A stretch of DNA of 21,201 bases. Origin: JBBDXA01 sp040902585 (GTDB lineage Bacteria; Planctomycetota; Phycisphaerae; Phycisphaerales; Phycisphaeraceae). Both the position numbers and the translations under genes were made by a program. The stretch lies in the NCBI GenBank assembly GCA_040902585.1, contig JBBDXA010000162.1, positions 1 to 21,201 of the forward strand, given 5' to 3'. The notes under the pieces were generated by a model. That model saw only the letters and a program-made list of their open reading frames with translations. It did no database searches and was not told the DNA's origin. Of this stretch, positions 7,417 to 14,800 are shown piece by piece; the stretch's first letter is position 1, and the number at the start of each line of letters is the position of its first letter.

Positions 7417-7724
7417 TCTATCGCATCGAGTTTTCGCCGAGAGCCGAGGCCGAGATTTCTGATGCCGCGCGTTTCATTGCGCGAGATTCTCCGCTGAATG
7501 CCCGGCGATGGTACGACGGAATCTTCGAAGCGATTATGGGCTTAGACGAGATGCCCCATCGTTATGCGTTTGCGCGAGAGAAGGAAACGTTGAACATTGA
7601 GCTTCGTCAACTGGTATTCAAATCGTATCGAGTGATTTTCTCTGTCAAAGATGACCTCGTGAAAATTCATCGCGTCATTCATACCGCAAGAGATGTTCTC
7701 AAGTCGCCCGACGAACTGGACTGA
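7413..7724 (+). CDS. ParE/RelE superfamily toxin
   Basis: This 103-residue protein starts MIYRIEFSPRAEAEISDAA and ends with the strand pattern YRVIFSVKDDLVKIHRVIHTARD that is typical of the RelE/ParE fold. Members either cleave mRNA on the ribosome (RelE, YoeB) or poison DNA gyrase (ParE); the sequence alone does not decide which. The YefM-like antitoxin partner and operator hint at the YoeB/RelE side, but the N-terminus looks more like plasmid ParE proteins. It starts inside the antitoxin stop codon. It ends only 5 bp before the stop of the convergent glycosyltransferase gene, so transcripts of the two probably overlap. Confidence 0.93.
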   Translation: MIYRIEFSPRAEAEISDAARFIARDSPLNARRWYDGIFEAIMGLDEMPHRYAFAREKETLNIELRQLVFKSYRVIFSVKDDLVKIHRVIHTARDVLKSPDELD

Positions 7725-7729
7725 CCACT

Positions 7730-8488
7730 TCACTTCACCGCCACCGCCGGCTCAAACCTTCCCGGGAACTTCGCCAGTTCGCGCTCGAACACTTCCTTGT
7801 AGTGCCCCAGGCGAATTTCCGCATCATCCAGCGGCCCGCCGAAGCTGCGGTTGGGGTCGTTATAGATCAGGCGGATGGGAATCTCGCGGATGCGCAGGTC
7901 AGCCGCGGCCGCCTGCACCCAGAACTGGAGCGGAAACGCGTAGCCCGGTTCGTTGAGCGTGAGCTTGCGGATCGCGCTGACGCGGTACGCCTTGTAGCCG
8001 CAGAAGGCATCGGTGAGGGAAAGACCCAGCGTGCGGTTGATCGTGTCGGTGATGGTGGCGTTGATTGCCCGGCGGTCGGCAGGCGGGCTGCCGATGCTCG
8101 AACTGCCCTGATTCGCATCGCCGTTGCCGTTTGTCGCGAGATAGCGGCTGCCGCTGATGATGTCCGCATCGTCATGCTGGATCGCCTCGTAAAACGAGGG
8201 CAGACTCGCCGGCTCATGCTGCTCGTCGCAGTCCATCGTGATCAGCCATTGGTACTTGCAAGTCGTACACGCAGCCCAGCGGAAGGCGTCGATCAGGGAG
8301 CGGCCGTAACCGTGATTCTGCTTGTGGCGGATCACATCCACAGGCTGCTGGGCCAGCAGCAGGGGGGTCTGATCGGTCGAGCCATCATCGATGACGAGGA
8401 TGTCGTGGGCGTATCGCCGAACTTCGGTGAGCACCTTGGCAACGTATTTCTCTTCGTTGTAGACCGGGATGGCGATCAACGTACACAT
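7730..8488 (-). CDS. Family 2 glycosyltransferase, dolichol-phosphate mannosyltransferase-like
   Basis: This 252-residue GT-A fold protein has the nucleotide-binding start LIAIPVYNEEKYV, then VIDDGSTDQTP, NHGYGRSL and the metal-binding region MDCDEQHEP. The acceptor side follows with SGSRY and DAFCGYKAYR. It should transfer a sugar from a nucleotide sugar to a lipid phosphate or glycan; the specific donor and acceptor cannot be read from the sequence. There are no membrane helices, so it is a catalytic domain only. ATG 8488 is chosen over GTG 8515 because GGAG lies about 6 bases upstream of it. It lies downstream of rsmA on the same strand with 58 bp between, so the two may be co-transcribed. 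A Gly/Asn/Ser-rich insert (near residues 125-145) is unusual for the family. Confidence 0.94.
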   Translation of the reverse strand: MCTLIAIPVYNEEKYVAKVLTEVRRYAHDILVIDDGSTDQTPLLLAQQPVDVIRHKQNHGYGRSLIDAFRWAACTTCKYQWLITMDCDEQHEPASLPSFYEAIQHDDADIISGSRYLATNGNGDANQGSSSIGSPPADRRAINATITDTINRTLGLSLTDAFCGYKAYRVSAIRKLTLNEPGYAFPLQFWVQAAAADLRIREIPIRLIYNDPNRSFGGPLDDAEIRLGHYKEVFERELAKFPGRFEPAVAVK

Positions 8489-8546
8489 AGGCGCTCCGGG
8501 GCGTTGGGCGTTCACAGGGCGATCCTAGGTCAGTCACCGGCGTTCA

Positions 8547-9509
8547 TCAAACAATCGAATCGCTCAGGCGGATGAGTTGTTCCACGGAGAGTTGTTCCGG
8601 GCGCGATTGCGGGTCGATGTCAGCGGGCAAAGGCGTGGCGCGGCCGAGGATCGAACCGAGCTGCTTGCGCCGCTTGCTGAAGACCCGATGGAGAAACGCT
8701 GAGAACTTCGGCGGATCGCTGGTCATAGGCTGGGGGCGCACGCGCAGCCGCACCACCGCCGAGTCCACCTTCGGCTGCGGCCAGAAGCAGCCGGGCGACA
8801 GGATGGTGACGCGATCGACTTCGCACATGGCCTGCACGAGCACGCCCAGCGGGCCGTAGTCTTTTCCACCCGGCGGCGCGGTGAGGCGGTCGGCGACCTC
8901 GCGCTGGATCATGACCACGGCGAGGGAGAGGCGGGGGCGGGATGGTTCCGGGTCTTGGGTTCCGGGTTCCGGGTTGGGGCTGGTTGCTGGTAGCTGACGG
9001 CTGAGCGCTTCGTACGGGGCGAGCAGCAGATTCGCGATCAGCGGTGAGGCGATGTTGTAGGGCAGATTCGCGACGAGCTTGAATGTAGCGGTCTCAGCGC
9101 CGCTTGCGCCTTCGCGTAACTCGCCAACTATCCGCAGCGCCTGCCAGACGCGCGGGTTGATCTCGTGCTTTCCCGCGAGCACATCGTCGATGATGAGATC
9201 GCAGGTCCCACCCACGGGAGTGGGTGGGCTTTGCTGTGGTGTACACAGTTGATCGCGGAGGATCGGTTCCAGGTCGCGGTCGATCTCCACCGCCACCAGC
9301 CTGATGCCCGCTTCGAGCAGTCGTACCGACAGTGCTCCGGTGCCGGGGCCGACTTCCAGCACCACTTCGCCCGGCGAGAGCTCGGCGGCAGCGAGGATGT
9401 GCTGCATCTTGCCCGCGTCGTGCAGGAAGTTCTGCCCGAAGCGATGCCGCGGATGCAGCCCGAAGGCGGCGAGCAGGGCTTTGATTTCGCTGAGGGTCTG
9501 TTGCGCCAC
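8547..9509 (-). CDS. rsmA: 16S rRNA dimethyladenosine transferase RsmA
   Basis: This 320-residue protein uses S-adenosylmethionine to dimethylate two adjacent adenines (A1518 and A1519 in E. coli numbering) in helix 45 of 16S rRNA during small-subunit assembly. Visible motifs are RHRFGQNFLHD near the N-terminus, the SAM motif EVGPGTGALSVRL, VAVEIDRDL, the catalytic NLPYNI, and the C-terminal FSKRRKQLGSIL. Typical family members are about 260-280 residues. The extra length includes two in-frame repeat insertions: a palindrome (about residues 94-101) and nine heptamers (about 169-189). The start is a GTG with an in-frame stop a short way upstream and no Shine-Dalgarno. A possible -10 box, TATCAT, sits 7 bases before it, so the mRNA may be leaderless. 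It is divergent from mutL. Confidence 0.96.
   Translation of the reverse strand: MAQQTLSEIKALLAAFGLHPRHRFGQNFLHDAGKMQHILAAAELSPGEVVLEVGPGTGALSVRLLEAGIRLVAVEIDRDLEPILRDQLCTPQQSPPTPVGGTCDLIIDDVLAGKHEINPRVWQALRIVGELREGASGAETATFKLVANLPYNIASPLIANLLLAPYEALSRQLPATSPNPEPGTQDPEPSRPRLSLAVVMIQREVADRLTAPPGGKDYGPLGVLVQAMCEVDRVTILSPGCFWPQPKVDSAVVRLRVRPQPMTSDPPKFSAFLHRVFSKRRKQLGSILGRATPLPADIDPQSRPEQLSVEQLIRLSDSIV
8944..9006. repeat. Heptamer array inside rsmA
   Basis: Nine 7-bp units in register on the plus strand: GGTTCCG, GGTCTTG, GGTTCCG, GGTTCCG, GGTTGGG, GCTGGTT, GCTGGTA, GCTGACG, GCTGAGC. The total of 63 bp equals 21 codons, so the rsmA frame is kept. The right part resembles the GCTGATA array at 4235, and the left part resembles the GACTCAG arrays at 10261 and 18639. 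Confidence 0.85.
9207..9228. repeat. Perfect hairpin inside rsmA
   Basis: A 9-bp perfect inverted repeat (9207-9215 with 9220-9228, loop GGGA) lies in the rsmA frame and encodes part of a Pro/Gly segment (SPPTPVGG). This segment is not expected between the SAM motif and the NLPY motif of RsmA, so it is probably a repeat insertion. Confidence 0.75.
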
Positions 9510-9543
9510 GCGCGGGATGATAGCGACTCGCTAAGATACGCCC
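9510..9543. promoter_or_regulatory. Divergent rsmA/mutL promoter region
   Basis: Only 34 bp separate the two start codons. TAAGAT (9532-9537) lies 6 bases before the mutL ATG, and TATCAT on the minus strand (9522-9517) lies 7 bases before the rsmA GTG. If both are -10 boxes, both transcripts would begin at or next to their start codons. No good -35 boxes are seen. Confidence 0.4.
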
Positions 9544-11532
9544 ATGCCGATCCGCAAGCTCTCGCCACTGCTGATCAACCAGATTGCCGCGGGCGAAGTG
9601 ATCGAGCGGCCGGCCAGCGTCGTCAAGGAGTTGGTCGAAAACAGCCTTGATGCCGGGGCTTCGCGCATCGATGTCACCATCGAAGACGGCGGCCTCGGGC
9701 TCATCCGCATCAGTGATGACGGCCAGGGCATCCCGCCCGATGAACTGCCCCTGGCCATCGCCCCGCACGCCACCAGCAAGCTCCAGTCCGCCGAGCAGCT
9801 TGCCGCCATCGCCACGCTCGGCTTCCGCGGCGAAGCCCTCGCTTCCATCGCCAGCGTCTCGCGCCTGCGCATCATCAGCCGCTCCACGCGCGATGGCTCC
9901 GCCTCCGAGGCGGCTGCGGTGATCGAAGCATCCGGTGATGAAGTCAGCGATGTGCAGCCCGCTGCCACCTCGCCCGGCACGGTGATGGAAGTGCGTGATC
10001 TTTTCTTCAACGTACCGGCTCGCCGCAAGTTCATGCGGGCCGCCTCGACCGAATTCGGACACATCGGCGAAACCATCACGCGCCTGGCGATGGTGCATTC
10101 GCATGTCGCGTTCACGCTCAGCCACAACGGCCGCAAAACGATGGACCTGATCGCAACCGACTCGCGCCGCCAGCGCTGCGTGGATCTGCTCGGCAAGGAG
10201 CTCGACGAAGCGCTGCTCGAATTCGAATCGAAGTCCGCGCTGCCGCTCGGAGGCCTACTCGACTCAGGACCCAGGACTCAGGACTCAGGGCTCTCCTGCG
10301 TCTGGGGCCTGGCCGGCCTTCCCGCCATTGCCCGCGCCACGTCCAAGTTTCAGTACCTGTGCATCAACGGCCGATTCATCCGCGACCGCAGCCTTGCCCA
10401 CGCCATCAAGGAAGCCTATCGCGGCCTCGTTCCGCCGGATCGGCAACCTGTCGCCGTCGTGTTCATCACGATGGACCCGACGCTTGTCGATGTGAACGTC
10501 CATCCGACCAAAGCCGAGGTGCGCTTCCGCGACGGCAACCGATTGCATGGGCTGGTGCTCACAGCTATTCGTGGCCGGCTGCTCGGCGCGGACCTGACGC
10601 CCAGCGCGACGGTGACCATGACCGGCCGCACGCTTGATCTGAAGGAAGCATCAGAAGGAGCGGCAGCGCAGTCATCGTTTTATGGTTCCTCGCCCGAGGT
10701 CGCCTCGCGCGGTTTCATGGATTCGCCTGCATCGCCGCTTGTGCCTTCGCATCCCGTCACCTCGCCCGCCTCCACCGCCGCCTTCGTCGATTACTTCCGG
10801 CAGATGGCCCCGGTGCAAAAGGGCTTTGTCTATCAACAGGTGCGCGAGGCGATGGCGGAAGTGGACCCGGCTGTCGCCCACGATCCGCAGCCTTCGCTGC
10901 CCGTGTCCAGCGAGGCCAGCAGTAACGTGCCGCCGGTGCTGCGATCGTTCGGCGTGCTTCAGGTTCACAAGAGCTATCTCGTCACCGAAGATGAGCACGG
11001 CATCCTCATCATCGATCAGCACGCCCTGCACGAACGCGTCATGTTCGAGCAGCTTCGCCAACGCGTCACGGCCCGCAACCTGGAGAGCCAGCGATTGCTG
11101 ATGCCTGCGGTGGTCCGCGCCAGCGCGAAGAGGCAAGCCCTGCTCGATGCCCTTGCGCCGCTGCTGGAAAAAATAGGGATTGAGGCGGAGCCGATGGGGC
11201 CTGAGACGGTGGCGATTCACGCCTTCCCGACGTTTCTCTTTGATCGCAAGGTGGATCCGATCGAGTTTGTGACCGAGCTTCTGGACCAGGCGGAGGAAGA
11301 GAAGCTGGATGCTTCGACGCCGACCGCGATGGAGGCTGCGCTGCATGAGGTGCTGGACATGATGTCCTGCAAGGCCGCGGTGAAGGCGGGGGATCGGCTC
11401 TCGGCTGAGGAGCTGGCCGCACTGCTCTCGAAGCGCGATGAGATCGAACGCGCCAGCAACTGCCCGCACGGCCGACCTACGACGATCCGCCTTTCGCTGC
11501 GGGAACTGGAGAAGCAGTTCAAACGAACGTAG
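9544..11532 (+). CDS. mutL: DNA mismatch repair protein MutL with endonuclease motif
   Basis: This 662-residue protein has a GHKL ATPase domain: IAAGEVIERPASVVKELVEN, SLDAG, DDGQGI and TLGFRGEALASI. It is followed by the transducer domain (CINGRFIRD, VDVNVHPTKAEVRF), a long low-complexity linker (about residues 360-460), and a C-terminal dimerisation domain. The latter holds the endonuclease motif DQHALHERVMFE (DQHA-x2-E-x4-E) and the supporting CPHGRPT motif, so this MutL should nick DNA itself, as expected where MutH is absent. It couples mismatch recognition by MutS to strand removal; mutS is not in the window. A heptamer repeat is inserted near residues 240-249. The start lacks a Shine-Dalgarno and may be leaderless. 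Confidence 0.98.
   Translation: MPIRKLSPLLINQIAAGEVIERPASVVKELVENSLDAGASRIDVTIEDGGLGLIRISDDGQGIPPDELPLAIAPHATSKLQSAEQLAAIATLGFRGEALASIASVSRLRIISRSTRDGSASEAAAVIEASGDEVSDVQPAATSPGTVMEVRDLFFNVPARRKFMRAASTEFGHIGETITRLAMVHSHVAFTLSHNGRKTMDLIATDSRRQRCVDLLGKELDEALLEFESKSALPLGGLLDSGPRTQDSGLSCVWGLAGLPAIARATSKFQYLCINGRFIRDRSLAHAIKEAYRGLVPPDRQPVAVVFITMDPTLVDVNVHPTKAEVRFRDGNRLHGLVLTAIRGRLLGADLTPSATVTMTGRTLDLKEASEGAAAQSSFYGSSPEVASRGFMDSPASPLVPSHPVTSPASTAAFVDYFRQMAPVQKGFVYQQVREAMAEVDPAVAHDPQPSLPVSSEASSNVPPVLRSFGVLQVHKSYLVTEDEHGILIIDQHALHERVMFEQLRQRVTARNLESQRLLMPAVVRASAKRQALLDALAPLLEKIGIEAEPMGPETVAIHAFPTFLFDRKVDPIEFVTELLDQAEEEKLDASTPTAMEAALHEVLDMMSCKAAVKAGDRLSAEELAALLSKRDEIERASNCPHGRPTTIRLSLRELEKQFKRT
10261..10288. 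repeat. Heptamer array inside mutL
   Basis: Four 7-bp units GACTCAG, GACCCAG, GACTCAG, GACTCAG, with a decayed fifth (GGCTCTC). They encode DSGPRTQDSG between two strands of the transducer domain. The units are the same as those upstream of cimA at 18639. Confidence 0.85.
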
Positions 11533-11538
11533 TTCGTT

Positions 11539-11714
11539 AAATCACAAAGACAAAAGATCCAAATTTCAAACAAGCTCCAAAGTCAAACAATCAAAACTCA
11601 AACGGGGAGAGGAACGCTGCGCGCGAGGGCTTGCCCAGGACGTTTCCTCTTTTTGGATTGATTCAGCCTTGTTTGAGATTTGTTTGAGTTTTGGATCTTT
11701 TGTCTTTGAGATTT
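11539..11714. repeat. AT-rich inverted-repeat element (MITE-like)
   Basis: Arms 11539-11563 and 11690-11714 pair at 24 of 25 positions, including a perfect 19-bp stretch. Inside are CAAAC-rich arms and a second stem (AGAGGAACG with CGTTTCCTCT). The base composition is much more AT-rich than the neighbouring genes. It sits 6 bp after the mutL stop. No transposase is encoded, so if mobile it would need to be moved in trans. Confidence 0.75.
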
Positions 11715-11729
11715 CCGCCCCGGTTCGCG

Positions 11730-11758
11730 TTGCCGACCTTCCCCACAACCGATAAAGT
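11730..11758 (+). promoter_or_regulatory. Candidate promoter of the giant cytochrome gene
   Basis: TTGCCG (11730-11735) and TAAAGT (11753-11758) are 17 bp apart. The CCGATAA context around the -10 box is shared with the cimA leader promoter. The predicted 5' untranslated region is about 46 bases. Confidence 0.4.
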
Positions 11759-11810
11759 AACCCCGCGACAGCGTCTTTATCCCCAGACTCCTCCGATCGG
11801 GTGAGCGATC

Positions 11811-14800
11811 ATGCCTGTACCTACCGAAACCCTTCGCAGCATCCGCAAACTCAACATTGTCTTTGCCGGTTCTGCCCTGTTCCTGCTGGCCGTCACCGCC
11901 TGGCTGATCATGGATGACTACATCCGGCCTTGGCGGCAGTACCAGCGCGACGGTCTGGACTGGCAGGCGGCCATCACTGTCGATCAGCGCAGCCAGCTCG
12001 AGACCGATGCCTTCCGCAAGGAGCTGGCCGAGAAGGAAGAGCGCATCCGCCTGCTCCAGGAAGCCCTGCCCAAGAACCAGATCGCCCAGCTCCAGCAGAA
12101 GCGGGCGGAGCAGGAAGTCGTCCGCAACAAGGAAGACCTGCCCCTGGCGATCGCCAAGAGCAACATTGTCCCGCTGGAGCAGCAGCTCGAACGCGTCGTC
12201 CTTGAGTACGGCGAGATCGACCCCGCCACGGGCAAGGTGCCCGCTCCTGTCGCGAAACTTCAGACCAGGCTGCAAAACGCCCGTGCCGATTACGAGCAGA
12301 AGCAGGCTGCGATGAACGTCATCACCGCCAGCATCGCCGGGATCGACGCCCAGATCGCCTCGGAACAGAAGGCGGTTGCCGACCATCAGAAGGAAATGGA
12401 CAATCTGGCCCGCGAGGTGCTGGCGTTGGAAGCGAGGCTCAAGCAGGTTCAGCCCACCGGTCTCGCAGCCGTCGGCCAGAAGCTGCGCAACGCGCCCCTG
12501 CTGGACTGGCTTAACCCCAGCGAGAAGATCGAGCAGGTCATCGTGCCGGGCGTGCGCACCGACCTGAACTTTCTCACCGTCGAAACCGCTGACGCCTGCC
12601 AGACGTGCCACGTCAACATCGACAAGCCCGCGTTCCAGGAACACGAACTCTCCCGCTTTCTTCAAAGGCAGATCGCCCGCGGACAGCGGCATGAGGTGGA
12701 CCTGATCGATGAAGCGGTCGTGAGCATCGACTTCTGGGAGAGCGCCGTCATCAAGCTCGCCGTCAGCAGCAAGATTGCCCAGGTCAAGCTCGATCTGCTC
12801 AAGGCACAGAAGGCGGCTCTCGCCCGGCTGAATGTGCGCCGTAAGGAATCGGGCAATACCGACCTGGTGCCGCTCCTGCTCGATGTCGTGGGCCAAAGTG
12901 GCAACGACAAGGGCAAGTCCGTCGAGACATGGTCCGCGCAGGAACATGCCCAGGTTCAGGAGGCGCTGACGAAGGAGCTTGATCGCGTCGCCCTCGCGGC
13001 CGGCGAAGGCAGCGTGACCCGCAAGCAGTGGTACGAGCAGCGCCACTTCTATATGGAAGACCTCCAGGCGATCGTGAAGAAGCATGCCGGTGAGGAAGAG
13101 AACAAGCTCATCAGCAGCATGTTCGTCAACACGCTCATCGGGCAGTTCAACCAGCAGCTCGACAAGATCAACCAGCGCCTCAGGGCAGACGGACAGAAAG
13201 ACCTGGGTTTCGCAGCAGTGAGCACCAACCCCGTGCTCCGCGCCCATCCCCGGCTGGATATGTACGTCGATCCCGAATCGCATCACCCGCTGAACAACCC
13301 CAGCAAGTTCATCATGGGCTGCTCGGTCTGTCACGAAGGCTCGGGCCAGGAGACGGATTTCAGCCACGTTGGTCACGTGCCGCGCGAAGCGTGGGTGGAT
13401 ATGGAAACCGGCGCGAAGGTGGCGGATTTCCTGCTCACCGGCGAGAAGGGCAGCGCCTCGCAGCTTCGCACGAAGATCCGCGACAACAAAGCCGCCAAGC
13501 CTTCGCTCGCCCTGCTCAAGGATGAAAAAAGCACCGGCGCCGCTGGCACCGCTTCCGCTTCCGCCAGCGATCATGCCGGTCACGACCATGCCGATGGCGA
13601 GCATCACGGCCCGACCACGATCTCGCAGAGCGATGTCAATCTTTTGTCCCCCGGCAAGCCCGCGCCCTTCGCGCCGCTGCAAGAGATTCACGTCCAGGGC
13701 GCGATCTACCTCGACCCGGCCAAGCGCGAGCTGCGCGTCGCGGTGCGACAGGCCGAGTACTGGGAGAAGGCGTACCACTGGCACCACACGCATTACCACG
13801 ACTGGGAAAAGCCCATGCACAGCATGGAATACGTCCAGTCCTCCTGCACCAAGTGCCACACCGATCACTACGACCTGCGCGACGAAGGCAAGAAGGTCTT
13901 CGAAGGTCGATTGCTCTTTGCACAGATGGGCTGCGCCAACTGCCACCTCGTCGATCAGATTCAGCCGCACAAGGATTTGAAGAAGGTCGGCCCGAGCCTG
14001 GTGCATGTGAAGGAAAAGCTTTCGCCGGAAATGATGGCCACGTGGATCTGGTCGCCCAAGGCGTTCCGCCCGACCACGCGCATGCCGCACTTCTTCATGC
14101 TGGAGAACAACTCGTCTCCGCTGGACATCCTGCGCACGCGCACCGAAGTGGCGGCCATGACGCAGTACCTGCTCGATGCCCCGCCTTCGGACACGCTGAA
14201 GATGGCCAAGCTGATGCAGGAAGGCGTCAAGCAGGCGGAGATTGCCAACAGCAAGGAGCTGCCCGGAGCCGCCAAGGCCGCGGCCGCGAATCGCGTGATG
14301 GAAATCAACCGCGAGATCGACGCCCTCAAAGCTGCGGGTCTCACGAACTATCGGCCGGAGCTTGCGCCATCCGTGGCGGTGAAGAAGCACACGGCTGATA
14401 TCGAAGACTTCAAGAAGAAACTCGCTGATGCCGCGACGAAAGAGGAGGACAAAGCCGGGATTCAAACGAAGCTCGCCGACGCGGAAAAGCAGCTCGCTGC
14501 CGCGGCGAAACTTCCGCAGGCTGGTGACGCCAAGCGCGGTCGCGATCTGTTCCTGGGCACCGGCGGCGTGATGCCTGTCAACCCCCCTCCGAACAAGCCC
14601 GTCACCATCGACGCGGGCATCGGTTGCGTGGCGTGTCACGCCAACCTCAACGAGACGGGCGAGCGCTGGATCGTCGCCGATCTGGTCAAGGTCAACTTCG
14701 CCCGTTCGCCGCTGCCGTTTTTCACGGATGATCTCGTGAAGGCCAATCGCAATCTGGATGGGGACACAGCCGCCCGGATCGCCGCGAAGCTGGTGACGGA

